Below, piece by piece: positions 27,354-38,056 of a stretch of 40,688 nt of DNA. Under the pieces are notes generated by a model. The model saw nothing but the letters and a program-made list of their open reading frames with translations. It was not told the DNA's origin and ran no database searches. The stretch covers positions 1 through 40,688 of the forward strand of contig JALKBU010000432.1 of assembly GCA_023091735.1 (NCBI GenBank), given 5' to 3'. The number at the start of each line of letters is the position of its first letter. Within the stretch, counting starts at the first letter, position 1. Origin of the DNA: Trichomonas tenax. Taxonomy: Eukaryota > Parabasalia > Trichomonadida > Trichomonadidae. The position numbers were made by a program, and so were the translations under genes.

Positions 27354-28334
27354 ATGAAGAAATTGATATTCAAAAGGTTTCACTATTTGATTTATCTTCT
27401 TTGTGCTACTCTCCCGTTTCTCATACATAAAGAACAACCATTGGAAAAGCAGGTTTCGTCCAGAGACGCACATTTTTTATGCAAAATAAATAGTTCAACA
27501 GATTCGATTAAATCATCAAAACGAGACGTTATATTCTTCTACGGCACGAAGTTTTCAAAAGGATTAGAACTAGCAATCAAGTCTTTGAGATCGACCGGAT
27601 CAAATTGTCGAATTATCTTATTTGTTCCTACCGATTTCCTTATATCAAAGTTTCAGGAAACAATGTGTAATGCTTTACAAGTCGAAATAAAACGTGAATC
27701 AAATCCAATAAAAAATCGAACAGAAGTTCCACATATGATACGATATGAGTTCGAGCGTAAGTGGCTGAGTGAGCACATTAGCCAAGTTGATAGAATATTC
27801 CACACTGATTCATTTGATGTATATTTCCAAGGCGATCCTTTCCATCAGCACGTCAGCAAAGATATGCTTACATTCGTTGTTGAGCCACATTGCATTAGGT
27901 CGTGTGGGTGGAACACAAACTGGCTCTCGAAGTGTTATAAAGAACCTATTTTGAGTTTCATGCGTCACCAGTACATCATTTGCTCCGGCTCGATTGCTGG
28001 TGGTGCACATATGTATTTGAAGCTTCTAGCCTTAATGATTAACTCCCCAGAGTGGTCCAGATGCTGGGGAAATTCCATGGATCAGCCAATTCTCAACAAG
28101 CTTGTGTGGAATGGAAATGTTTCTGCTGCAGGAATCAAATATCGTTTTACAGGATGTGATGATGGGTTCTTTACTGTTCAATGGTGTATGTTAGAGTACA
28201 AAATACGATTTAATGAACATAACCAGATCATATCTCTAATGAACACTGTCCCATCTTATGTTCATCAATATAATAGATTACCGAATCTAACCAAAAATCT
28301 TTACTCTCGTTGTCGCGTCGTCGATAGAAAATAA
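27354..28334 (+). CDS. Type II membrane glycosyltransferase-like protein
   Basis: 326 residues from ATG 27354. A basic N-terminus (KKLIFKR) precedes a single membrane anchor at about 8-24 (FHYLIYLLCATLPFLI), so the catalytic part would face the Golgi or ER lumen. RDVIFFYGTKFSKGLELAIK opens a Rossmann-like GT-A domain; VDRIFHTDSFDVYFQGDPF (about 145-163) has the DxD-like DSFD and FQGDPF seen in nucleotide-sugar transferases of this type. ICSGSIAGGAHMYLKLLALM and SMDQPILNKLVW match the acceptor-side block (C/S-G-h-hGG, then DQ-x-x-h-N). The sugar and acceptor are not known. Cys are frequent in the lumenal part (CGWNTNWLSKC, CDDGFF). No neighbour on the same strand suggests a pathway. Confidence 0.7.
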   Translation: MKKLIFKRFHYLIYLLCATLPFLIHKEQPLEKQVSSRDAHFLCKINSSTDSIKSSKRDVIFFYGTKFSKGLELAIKSLRSTGSNCRIILFVPTDFLISKFQETMCNALQVEIKRESNPIKNRTEVPHMIRYEFERKWLSEHISQVDRIFHTDSFDVYFQGDPFHQHVSKDMLTFVVEPHCIRSCGWNTNWLSKCYKEPILSFMRHQYIICSGSIAGGAHMYLKLLALMINSPEWSRCWGNSMDQPILNKLVWNGNVSAAGIKYRFTGCDDGFFTVQWCMLEYKIRFNEHNQIISLMNTVPSYVHQYNRLPNLTKNLYSRCRVVDRK

Positions 28335-28503
28335 TAAATACTTGTTTGTATATGTTTATTATATACATGTATTTATATATCTTGAGCCTGTTATTTCTAC
28401 ATAAATCATCAAAACATTTCTTTTTAATATCTCAGCTAGAAACATCATATTTAGAGTTCAATCTCTGATACTAAATGAATCGGTAGCATGGTTTTAACTA
28501 TAG

Positions 28504-29773
28504 GGTGTGCAAAGGTGTGTTTAGCGCAGAAAGATTGGAGCAAATCTGAATCATTCTATTAACACATATATAATATACACCTATAATAACTCTTATATAG
28601 AGAAATGTGTTAAAGAATTTTGGCGCTATGGCGGGATATAAAATCAAAATTGAGTCCGAGAGCGGTTTCGCGGGAAAAATTGGGGCCAAAATGTTCGTTT
28701 TTGGATGTGACGAAGAAAAAATTTTCATTCTCTCTTCAAAAAATTTTTGAAACAATCTTTCTCTGCTATTATACGTATAGTATACCTCGTATATAATCTA
28801 TGGATATACTCATAATTGTAACAGCATCTTAGGTTGCTGATAAGCAATCCAATAAATAGAGACGGCTCGAATTTTGACAATCTGAGATGGGATTTTTTTG
28901 TTTTCATTACAGTCAACCCAATGATTGATAAAAGACATAGACAATAGTTATTGTATATAATAGATACAGTATTGATTATAATAACATTAGTAGATAGATG
29001 ATTTATTAATGATATGAAAACGAAAATCTCGAAAGACATGTTTTCTCCGCAAACACAATTTTTTGACAAAAATTTGATTCCCACCGAATATTTGCTTTTA
29101 CATTAATTACTGAGATGTGCCAATTACTTTCCTTAGGGACATAACGGATATATAGTTGATAGTCTATTACTCTCTGCAATTGAATGAAGTCAAGTTTGAT
29201 GTATATGGTCAAAACAGCATTTCAATTACAAATTTGAAAAATATGACGTAATTTTTTATTTTGATCAGATACAGATATTATGAAGGAAAACAACGATATA
29301 ATATATATAAATAAGATATATACTTATTGGATATTAACAATATATAGATTGTAGTTGATTGTGAACACAATATGACATCATGACAAATGATGAAAGTGTT
29401 TTCACTTTTTTGAAATTTCATAAAAAATTCGGTTTCAATTTTATAGAGTTATTCAAGTTACACAGCCTTGTTTTTTATATTGCTCTATAGATTCCGATTC
29501 AGAATCGTTCGGCCTATCTATGCATATGCTTAAATTGATCTGTAATTTGCTATTGGTCACTATATTCAAGCAAGAAAAAATTTTGATACCCAAATTGTGT
29601 AAAAAAATGACGGATATCAAAATTGTGATATATATATATGAGTGATTTATAATCGAAATAGAAACTTCAAACCATAGCTATAATGCTTAAATTTGAATGT
29701 GTTTATAATGATGTTATTATAACATTTCAACTCATTCTCTATCTTTCTGCGCTAAACACACCCTTGCACACCC
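28504..29773. mobile_element. 1.27-kb non-coding element with 33-bp TIRs and TATA duplication
   Basis: GGGTGTGCAAAGGTGTGTTT then AGCGCAGAAAGAT (28504-28536) recurs inverted at 29741-29773 with one mismatch. TATA lies directly outside both ends (28500-28503 and 29774-29777), a likely target duplication (or TA within it). Inside is a GC-richer patch (28615-28690, GGCGCTATGGCGGGA, CCGAGAGCGG) but no transposase; the minus-strand frames at 28725-29212 lack motifs. It would be a non-autonomous copy moved by an enzyme coded elsewhere. Confidence 0.75.
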
Positions 29774-29929
29774 TATATTATATGATTAAGAAACAATCAA
29801 ATTAATATCTTATTAGAAAATCCACTTCTTGCGAGATAATTTTTTCATCAATATGCAGAGTTCTATATTAAGAGTGAAATAAGACTTTAAAATAAACATA
29901 ACAATATAATTAATGAAGAATGAAAATAT

Positions 29930-30898
29930 TCATATACTTGGACAAAACATTTTCGCAATTGTTGGCAGCATAATCTGACTCTTGAGTCCGCTTTCTCCTG
30001 TGTTAACATCAATAGAATAAATAAGACAGGCTCCTTTTTCATTGGTAAGGCATAGGCTATGCCCACCTTCTAAAATATGAGCTCTTATTGTTTTAGATCC
30101 TTCGAGAGGGACTAAAACTTCGGCTTTAGGAAGGAAATATCCTTCATTATCGCTTTTATCGCACTTAAATATGTGCGTTGTTTGATGTGAACTAGTCACA
30201 CTAAAGAACTTAGAATCAGGAGAGAAAGAAACATGAACAATTTTCGCGTTAAAGAATCCTCTTCGAGATTCTTGAATAAGTTTTCCAGTGAGATCGAAAA
30301 GACGAACAATAGTTCCCTTAACTGATGTAGTAGCGATGTATTTGCCATTGTACGACAATGCCGCACATCTTATATTGGATTTTGAAACTCTAAATGTCAC
30401 TGTTGGACTTGATGATGGAATTCTGTGAATGACAATGTTTCCACTTATTATATCATCCTCGTGAGCGAATATACAGTGACTAGAGTCATCTGGTGCAGAA
30501 ATTAATGATATTGCTGCAGGAGTTGATGGCGTTTTCAATGTATAAAGTAAAATAAGAGGATTTGCTGAAACAACAACAGCTCCAGCATCAAAAACTGCGC
30601 ATGCATAATTATTTGATGAATAAAACCCTGTTATCTCTTTAGCAACCTTTAATGTTGAAATTTCATGTTTTTCATTGTAATTGTATAGTATTAGAGTATC
30701 TGGTCTTGCTTTATCCACTACAAGGACATAACCATCACCAAGAGGAAGTGTGAAGAAAAGTATTTCAAAAGGAAACTCGATTAATAATTCTTTTTCGAGA
30801 GATTTCGTTGAGAAATAGACAACGCAGCGCTTGTGACGATACGCGACTTGTTCTGTCTCCGGAAACATGACTGTTTGTGGATTAGCTTCTAAACTCAT
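29930..30898 (-). CDS. PROPPIN (WIPI/Atg18 family) beta-propeller
   Basis: 322 residues from ATG 30898. WD40-like blades are visible throughout. The key region is SKSNIRCAALSYNGKYIATT SVKGTIVRLFD (173-202), then GKLIQESRRG (205-214) and FSPDSKFFSVTSSHQTTHIF, which align with the PROPPIN hallmark H-x-S-x-I-x-CL-x-N-x-x-G-x-LATAS-x-KGT-x-IR-h-FD, L/F-RRG, then FS-x-DS-x-x-L-x-VTS-x-x-x-TVHIF. PROPPINs bind PI3P/PI(3,5)P2 with the two Arg and recruit autophagy factors. Here the motif is SRRG (211-214): both Arg stay, the leading F/L is Ser. The protein would act at autophagosome or endosome membranes. It stands alone; the next stretch upstream is AT-rich. Confidence 0.8.
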   Translation of the reverse strand: MSLEANPQTVMFPETEQVAYRHKRCVVYFSTKSLEKELLIEFPFEILFFTLPLGDGYVLVVDKARPDTLILYNYNEKHEISTLKVAKEITGFYSSNNYACAVFDAGAVVVSANPLILLYTLKTPSTPAAISLISAPDDSSHCIFAHEDDIISGNIVIHRIPSSSPTVTFRVSKSNIRCAALSYNGKYIATTSVKGTIVRLFDLTGKLIQESRRGFFNAKIVHVSFSPDSKFFSVTSSHQTTHIFKCDKSDNEGYFLPKAEVLVPLEGSKTIRAHILEGGHSLCLTNEKGACLIYSIDVNTGESGLKSQIMLPTIAKMFCPSI

Positions 30899-31343
30899 TT
30901 ATTTTCTCTTTTTTAAAAAAAAAAATTAATTGAATAGTTTACAAAATTTAAAATTTCTTTAAAATTTTATCGATTTGGGACTCTCATACATTTGTAAGTC
31001 TAAAAATGCAAAATTAATAAATTTGTCAAATAAACATATATTTTTAAATGGAGTTTTAATTTACATGACAAAAGCATGATGGAAAATACAATTTGTTCTA
31101 AATTCATTTGAAAATTAGATTATTAAGAAATCATTGATTGCTTTAATTAAAGAATTTATTATAAATGAATCGAAAGGGATAAATGCGCATTCTTTCTGTC
31201 CTTTATCTTTCTTTTATAGACGTTGTTTTATAGAGAATAAAGCAAAATGTATAATTTTCGATTGTGATGCTATTCTGTGAAAGTTTTGTACCCGAATCAA
31301 GAGCACAGTGGAATCTGCACTCAAAACATAATGGATTACACTT
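30899..31343. other. AT-rich spacer
   Basis: No gene. Includes an ACATGACAAAA motif at 31065 related to the scattered TTTACATGTCAAAA set. Confidence 0.35.
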
Positions 31344-31726
31344 TCATTTTGGTAAATCTGTGGTAAACAGGAGTAGCACAAACTTTGGCAAAACTGAGTA
31401 TTTGAAAATGTATTGTAACATCAATTTCGGGAAAATGCTTGTGAATAATTGGGTCATACAAACTATATGGATCTTAAAAACTTTTGAAAGCGCAAAAATA
31501 ATTTCTTTAAGATCTTGGAAACTTCCAGAGTGTTTCACTGTGACATATTTTAGAAGTTCGAACATTGTAGAATCGTTATCGTGATATGAGCAATTGATGA
31601 AAACCCCGTAAAAATGTTCAATGCTCAAAAAAGAGAAATCAAGAATTTTTGATAAATCTAATTATCATCGATGAATTTATCGATGTTCGAAGCAATGATG
31701 TTCCAATCAGGTCGAATTTCAGCCAT
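31344..31726 (-). pseudogene. Decayed unidentified gene fragment
   Basis: From ATG 31726 on the minus strand MAEIRPDWNIIASNIDKFID runs to a TAG near 31660; after a break a second frame reads IEHFYGVFINCSYHDNDS TMFELLKYVTVKHSGSFQDL KEIIFALSKVF. The composition (helical, F/I/L/K-rich) looks like real but broken coding sequence. The style is like N-terminal helical regions of large trichomonad multigene families, but I cannot name one. Confidence 0.25.
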
Positions 31727-31947
31727 CGAAAATTAAGGCAGAAAGTTATGAAAAGTGACAAAAGTCGTAATTTTAGAAATTATCCACCTTCATTCGACTA
31801 TTATAAATTTACCACCTAAAGAAATCAACTTCGATAGCTTTATCAATAATCTAAATCATTCATTCTCATTCGTAAAGATCATTAAATTTAAATTCTGTAT
31901 AAGTTAAGTTGTTGCGCACTCATGATAGAATGTGTTCATCGAGCTGT

Positions 31948-32208
31948 TCAATCATCAAAGTCTTTAAACGCATTCGAATCGTTTGTAAGGTTCTCTAGAT
32001 CCAAAACAGAGAGATGTTGAACATTGCCGTTGATATCTTCTTCGCTGAACTTATTAATATGATCCTTCACTTGATGTATTGCGTGAGTTTTGATGTATTC
32101 ATGCTGGTGAATGAAAATTTGCTTTGTTGTTTCTTTAATATTTGAGTTTGTTCCATGTTTCTTTTTGCTTGCATTTTTAATCTTATTTAAGTAAATTGCT
32201 TTTCTCAA
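31948..32208 (-). pseudogene. Short lysine-rich open frame without ATG
   Basis: About 86 codons open, ending IQ-rich and acidic (HLSVLDLENLTNDSNAFKDF). The N-terminal side is LRKAIYLNKIKNASKKKHG. No ATG occurs in frame at the beginning; the ATG at 32215 is in another frame. It may be the 3' end of a lost gene. No family recognised. Confidence 0.25.
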
Positions 32209-32534
32209 CTGAAGGCATATATTCGATGTATAATATTATTATAGTTAAAACACGTTAAATTTGAAATTATTCGCAATATCTTCATGATCTTTAGACTAAA
32301 TTGTTGATATTAGATGAAACATTAAAAGAAAATTCACATGCAAATTATGACAACTATAATATGACAAAAAATATCAAATTATATTTTTTTCAATTTTCCA
32401 ATTTTAGTAATTGATATATATTGGTTATCTAGCATAAAGCTGTATGTGTATGGTATTATAAATTGTTGCAAACAGTAAATAAGATTCTCAAGGTAAATTA
32501 ATGAATTATCAAACGATTTATTTTATGTATTAAT
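32209..32534. other. Spacer downstream of eIF1
   Basis: No gene seen; it presumably holds the eIF1 3' end (TAAA at the stop). Confidence 0.35.
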
Positions 32535-32867
32535 TTATGTACCGTGGATTTTGATCATTGCCTTTGGAGCGATCTTCTCGTTGATCAAGAAATCAGCGAC
32601 ATTCTGGCGCTGATCGCCTGTGATCTGAAGAACGGTCTCGTTATCCTGCTCAACGATGCATCCACTGCAGCAGAATTGCTTCTTGAAGTAAGAAAGAACC
32701 TTCTTGAGGTTAAGTTTTGGTGGAAGTCCTTGAACGATTGTCAATGTCTTCTTTCCGCTGCGCTGTTGGCTGCGAATGTGGATCATATCCTTCGCGCCTA
32801 CTTCAACAACCTCCTTTAGCTTATCTTCATGATCGTCCTCTGGGAAATCGACTTCGATTTTGCTCAT
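32535..32867 (-). CDS. Translation initiation factor eIF1 (SUI1)
   Basis: 110 residues from ATG 32867, the usual eIF1 length. The SUI1 fold is clear: MIHIRSQQRSGKKTLTIVQG (R-x-GKK-x-x-T-x-x-QG), then LNLKKVLSYFKKQFCCSGCI (D/N-x-KK-h-L-x-x-hKK-x-F-x-C-x-G-x-h), ETVLQITGDQRQNVADFLI (Q-G/T-GDQR). The factor binds the 40S subunit and guards start-codon choice. The basic loop RSGKKT is intact. Codon use is biased to C/G endings as in PFK, fitting high expression. The stop is TAA followed by A (TAAA). It stands alone on the minus strand. Confidence 0.93.
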   Translation of the reverse strand: MSKIEVDFPEDDHEDKLKEVVEVGAKDMIHIRSQQRSGKKTLTIVQGLPPKLNLKKVLSYFKKQFCCSGCIVEQDNETVLQITGDQRQNVADFLINEKIAPKAMIKIHGT

Positions 32868-34351
32868 TGACTATCGTCCAGCTTCGAGTCACTTTTTCGT
32901 ATGATAGAGACAAAAAAATTTTCGTTTAATTTTGTGGTGCTAAACTCCAAATCACTTGTAAAGTCTATACTTTAAAGGAATTCGGATTTTGGTTCTTTCA
33001 GGAAAATTTTCCTCATAACGATTTTGTTTTTTCTTTCATGTAAGAATTTATTTAATCGTTATGCCTTGAATTTTGAGATCAAATTGTCCTTAGGTTTTTT
33101 CACCTTGAAATGATAATAAAAAATCGATTTTTAGTGGGTGTAATAACCTTATTCACTTCATCTGATTTGCAAAAACCGTTAGTGTTTTAATGGAAGTCTC
33201 CATTTGATGAAAGGGTTCTCTTTGTATTCCATCAAATTTTAAGGACCAGACTTCTATACCAGATCACTGTTGACCAGAAACTCAACTCCATTCTTAATAT
33301 TTGAGTCATTCCAATATTAGCTATTGTTATTTCTTTTACCTACCTTAAAAAGAAGCATACAATCCATTTCTCCCATGACTTTAGTCTTAATGTTGTTATA
33401 TAAATTGTTGTTTTAACAAAAATACACCCCGAAAAATAGATTTTTTATATTTCAAGGTTAAAAACCGTGGGAGAATTTAAAATTTTAAAATTCTTAAAAT
33501 TCAATGTTTAACGATTTAAAGGTTGTTTAGAAGCTTTTGCCTAATTTTAAAATTCGCAAAACTCAAAGTATAATGATTTTGTGATTTTAGATTTAACATT
33601 TCATGCAAATGCTAAATTTCAAATCAAATTTTCGATTCTGGTTGTAATTTTTTCAGAGAATTTGGTGATATTTGGCTTTAACATACAATATAATTGTACA
33701 TTTTAAGCTAATTTCGATTTTTAAATAATAAGAAACAAATTGCTGGATCTCTTGAAACTCAGTCCACAATATTATGGAGAATCTGTTTTTCATAGCAATT
33801 TCGGACTTTTAACATGTTGTATTTTGAAATGTTTTTCATTATATGAACTTGTCTGCCACCAGTATTATCACTAAATATCTTTTCATACAAACATTTCAAT
33901 CACCAAAGGATGGCTTGTGGTTTGAAAGTGTATTTTGTGTAAAATATTATTTTATTTATTGATCTTATCATCATAAAATTAAAATATACATTAAAAGTTT
34001 AGAATAAATCGAGAAGCTCAAGAACCAATTATCAGATTGATAAGATATTTTGTTATTAATCGAAATAATTAGTGGCATGGCTTCTTTATGACTTTAATAT
34101 GTATTGGCATTACTTTTGGATCTAAGTTTTGACTTCTTTTGACTTTTTCTCAATGAATTAAATAAGGTTATATAAAATCCATTTCAGATTATTTTCTAAG
34201 TGCCACTGATACAAGAACAAAAATGCATGAATAATCACAGCATTAAAAGTCTCGAATATCAAAATTGTGAGAAATCTGCACAAACAATGCAGTGAAACAT
34301 AATCTTCTTTGTGTGGATGTTCTGTCTGTAATTGCCAATCATAATTTTATA
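32868..34351. other. 1.5-kb spacer between eIF1 and GT61-like genes
   Basis: No gene, RNA gene or bordered repeat seen. TCACTTTTTCGTATGATAG at 32889 reads on the plus strand, away from eIF1. A GTG at 34292 is in frame with the next gene; the ATG at 34352 is preferred. Confidence 0.4.
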
Positions 34352-35968
34352 ATGACTGAGAAGCACAGTAGCGAGAAACCTATTGAGAGAAACAAGAGCC
34401 AAGAAAAGCTGTTAACAGGTTCTCACGAAGTTACTGAACCTCCTCCAATAGAACAACCGAAGGAAATCAAAGCGCCTGAGTCAATAAATGTTAAAAAGGA
34501 AGAAACTGTTGAAGAAACAGAAAAATTGACATGGTGTCACTACTACAAGACATCATGGTTCGTAATTATCGCTGTTTTAGTCTTTGTTCTCTCAAATAGA
34601 AAATTTCAGATGTCAAATTCGACATTAATCGACACTTCAAGAGAAGCTGTCGACTGCAACAACATCAGATTACTTTCAGTGACAAATCAAGACAATAAAA
34701 TATACATAAATCTCGAAGCAGAAGAATTCATCGAATATCCGCGAGTCATTGCGCCATCACTAATACACGTTAATATAGAAACACCAATTTCGACCGCGAC
34801 GTATACCAGCAAGCAATTTTGGGATCTTAACGAATCTTATCCAAATATTTCATTTTGCATTTTACAAACGGTAAGTGGTATCGCAAAGGCCAGCGTATAC
34901 TGCCAGAAGTATCAGCTCGGTGAATCCGACGTGAATGTCCCGACTGTTAAAGTTTTTCCTGTTGGTTGGAGCAGAATCATTTCTAATTCACAATACCCGG
35001 CTGTTCTCAGCGATTTCTGCGTGGATGAAAACGAAGATATCATCTTCTTGTCACCACCAGCGATGGAATTAAGACCAATACAAGTTGGCGCATCAGACTT
35101 TATTTCTATCCAAACAAATCACACTTCGTTGCCTTTCTTCTTACAAGAAAACCGCAATTACAAACTTATTGAAGATCTTGTTGTGTTTGCTGCTTCTTCA
35201 ACATCTGAAAAATGGCAATTATTGTTTGATTATCTTCTTCCTGTTTGGTACAATGCTTACATAGGCGTTGAAGACCAACCAGTCAAAATTAGAACACTCA
35301 GATTCAATAACGAAACGAAGGAAACATTTTCAAGAATTGCAGGTGATAAATTACTTCCTAATGTTCCACAGTGCTACAAACTTGGAAGATTCTTGAATAA
35401 CCAAGGATCACACGCATACAATCAGCCATATTTCGATAACGATGATATGGATGGAATGATACAGAAGTTCGAGGAAGTCATGAGATATCCAGGCGGAGTT
35501 TTCCGTACATTCAGAGACAGATATTCACAATCAAAGTTTGTCCCGAAGAGAATTATCTTGGACAAGCATTTCATGAATCAATTCAACAGCACAATCTCTG
35601 AATTATATCCAGATGCAGAGATATTGCCATTGCAACTTGATCAGCCAATGCATAAGATCGCTGATGAAATACACAGCGCAAACATTTTCATGGCAAGTCA
35701 CCTCACAACTGTTTGCCTCGGCATTTTCTTGTCAGAGCAAGCAACGCTCATCGAAGCAAGGCCTATGGATGCTGAGTGCTATACATTTGGTGGTGATATT
35801 GTTAAGCACACAGGAGCGAACTATATACCAATCGGAATTAGAGAACTTTGTGCTTGCAACAATCTCAAAGAATATTTCTCACTTCCGTACTTGTATCAGC
35901 AACTCACAAAGCAAATGATAAAGGATGCTATTGATAGCGCATTTGAACATGCAAATAAAATCGAATAA
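34352..35968 (+). CDS. GT61-like glycosyltransferase, type II membrane protein
   Basis: 538 residues from ATG 34352. Residues 1-65 are charged and cytosolic (E/K/P-rich); a membrane anchor follows at about 67-82 (SWFVIIAVLVFVLS); the rest would be in the Golgi/ER lumen. The C-terminal half has the GT61 (DUF563) pattern: FRTFRDRYSQSKFVPKRIIL, an ELYPDAEILPL segment, QPMHKIADEIHSANIFMASH (I-x-x-h-x-x-h-x-h-h-h-x-x-H-G-like), TVCLGIFLSEQATLIEARP and INYIP-like GANYIPI. The Gly of the usual H-G-x-x-L is replaced here by H-L-T-T-V. The family includes plant xylosyltransferases and animal EOGT and POMGNT2; substrate here unknown. Full length and open. Confidence 0.7.
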   Translation: MTEKHSSEKPIERNKSQEKLLTGSHEVTEPPPIEQPKEIKAPESINVKKEETVEETEKLTWCHYYKTSWFVIIAVLVFVLSNRKFQMSNSTLIDTSREAVDCNNIRLLSVTNQDNKIYINLEAEEFIEYPRVIAPSLIHVNIETPISTATYTSKQFWDLNESYPNISFCILQTVSGIAKASVYCQKYQLGESDVNVPTVKVFPVGWSRIISNSQYPAVLSDFCVDENEDIIFLSPPAMELRPIQVGASDFISIQTNHTSLPFFLQENRNYKLIEDLVVFAASSTSEKWQLLFDYLLPVWYNAYIGVEDQPVKIRTLRFNNETKETFSRIAGDKLLPNVPQCYKLGRFLNNQGSHAYNQPYFDNDDMDGMIQKFEEVMRYPGGVFRTFRDRYSQSKFVPKRIILDKHFMNQFNSTISELYPDAEILPLQLDQPMHKIADEIHSANIFMASHLTTVCLGIFLSEQATLIEARPMDAECYTFGGDIVKHTGANYIPIGIRELCACNNLKEYFSLPYLYQQLTKQMIKDAIDSAFEHANKIE

Positions 35969-36026
35969 ACCATGTCTTAATATACGTCTTATTAAATCTC
36001 CATTCTTTATGTAAAATAAAAGTAAA

Positions 36027-36815
36027 TTATAAATCATACACGGTCATAATAAACAATTCATAGCATAAAAATTGATGATTGTATTCGATTGGAACTGTTT
36101 CAATGTTATATTTGCCAAGGCATTTTGATGACTCAAGAAATGTTAATTCATAATTGATTTGATTAGTTGTTGATAATTTTTGTGAACCATAACTATTTGT
36201 GTTAGAACTCTCAGTAATAATGCAATCATTGAATGAGATTATTCCAGGTGTGGCATAAGAAATATAAGAGTAAACGCATTTTTTGATGATTGACTTTGAT
36301 ACAGTGATTTCTTTTCCATTCCAATTGTAGAAAAGTCCATAAATTGGTGCTTTCAAATTATAAAAGATGCAATTTTCAATAAGAGCATATTCTATAAATA
36401 TTGTCAGTCCAGAATTTCCTGAAGTTGAACTGTTAACCGCGTTGATATAATTCAATTTTGCTACATGTAGTGAATCAGGAGAAAAAAAAATACACAATTT
36501 GTTTCAATTGTTTGGACATTAGATTAATAAAAAAATGAAAAAAAAAATAATTTCATCATAATCATGTCTGAATGGTTCTATTTGCTTTCAATAATTGAAT
36601 AACTCGATTCAATAATGTAATCTTTATTATCGGATCCATCGGATATTGCGAATCGCGACAAAGATTGAGCTGAAAATGATGATATATTAGTACAGCAATT
36701 ATGATACAGAACACATTGACCTTTAAACTGTTGCATCATCAGTCCTTGATATGAGCCTCTTAAGCCAGAAAAAAATACATTCGGCAACTAACATTTTGTA
36801 TTCATATGTATTATC
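36027..36815 (-). pseudogene. Beta-helix-like secreted family, copy A (5'-truncated, broken)
   Basis: From high to low coordinate: KMLVAECIFF, frame change in a T run (about 36770), SGLRGSYQGLMMQQFKGQCV LYHNC, ISDGSDNKDYIIESS, a stop (about 36580) and a broken stretch, then DSLHVAKLNYINAVNSSTSG, IENCIFYNLKAPIYGLFYNW, KSIIKKCVYSYISYATPGII, and TFLESSKCLGKYNIETVPIE. The repeated short strands with N, S and C at turns suggest a parallel beta-helix. The tail ...SKCLGKYNIET matches the tail of copy C (KCLDRYIIET). The N-terminal third is absent; the copy ends about 90 bp before the stem-loop array. Confidence 0.65.
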
Positions 36816-37184
36816 AAATGAAATACAACGATTTGATAACATCTTTTGATTCGCCATGATAGTATCTCAGATGAGCTTTTATCAAAAGACATGTCTAAAG
36901 TCCAAAACCTAAAATTTTAAGATGCGATTTTGGCAATAGAGTTGATATTTTGTATCTTTTTTTATTAAAAATCATAAAATTTTAGGAATATCTAGCATTT
37001 TATTTAGTTAAAAAATATTGTCGTGATATCAAAAATTTAATTTTTGAACGGTTGATATCACTATGAATAATATTCCATATATAACCTATGTGCATAATTT
37101 ATTTTGTTCAACTCTGCTTTTTAATTTTCATAAAAATGTCAAATCTGCGACAATAGAGTTTATTGTCCACAATTTTGGGTGGCA

Positions 37185-37290
37185 TTTTAGCTCAAATCAT
37201 AGTACAGTTCCATTATGTGAGGCTGCGATCACATAAGCCTATCATGGATCAGCCTCATATGATGGAGCTGTACTATGATTTGAGCTAAAA
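37185..37290. repeat. Stem-loop with 41-bp arms
   Basis: Arms begin TTTTAGCTCAAATCATAGTA and end TGAGGCTG; three mismatches; 24-nt loop. The longest member of the array. Confidence 0.85.
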
Positions 37291-37318
37291 AGCAAAAAAA
37301 ATTGTTATTACAAAGCTC

Positions 37319-37411
37319 GCCTATTTGTCAATATTATGCACGAAGCATGTATGGAATCTAATATTTCTGTGCATTATATGCATTCTTCGTGCAAAATATT
37401 GACAAATAGGT
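37319..37411. repeat. Stem-loop with 33-bp arms
   Basis: CCTATTTGTCAATATTATGC then ACGAAGCATGTAT pairs with its complement, three mismatches; loop about 25 nt. Confidence 0.8.
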
Positions 37412-37586
37412 GATTTGTTAAATATCTACTATATTTGTTCATAAAACATGGATATCTGACTAAATCATGTATATGAAACGAACAAGCACATGAACTCAGT
37501 TAATGCAATATGTGTGATGAAGTCAGATATCCATATTTTTTGAAAAATTCGAACAATGTTTCTAAATTAATGAAAAATAAAAATTA

Positions 37587-37653
37587 ATCATGCAGAATGA
37601 CTCATTATACATGAGAGAACTGCAGCCATATGGAGTGAGTCATTCTGCATGAT
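37587..37653. repeat. Stem-loop with 18-bp perfect arms
   Basis: ATCATGCAGAATGACTCA and its exact complement; 31-nt loop. Confidence 0.8.
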
Positions 37654-37919
37654 GATTTTGTAAAAACATTATGCAATTTGGAATTTGTCTTGCTGCATTG
37701 CTGTTCACAAGAGGTGATCAAGGATACATATACATTTATGAGCAGCAATGCAACAAAAAAAATAGGATTCTCAAAAATAAAGTCATTGAAATTTCGTTGA
37801 TTTCAAAATTTTTCAACATCATCATTAAAAACAACCCAATGCATAAGGTTGGTAAGACATCCCATCCAGTGATCCATTTTTCATGATGATTTTGCTCAAA
37901 CCAAAAAACTCAACGAAAT

Positions 37920-38012
37920 TTCATGGTTTTCTTGAGGCAGTTCTGTTCATAATTGTCAACATTGTCCATGTAAGGCCATTTGATAACAGAATTGTCTCAA
38001 GAAAACCATGAA
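37920..38012. repeat. Stem-loop with 28-bp arms
   Basis: TTCATGGTTTTCTTGAGGCA then GTTCTGTT pairs with its complement, two mismatches; 37-nt loop. Confidence 0.8.
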
Positions 38013-38056
38013 AGCGTAAAAAATGTATTAGATATTGAGATGAATTTAAACTTTTT

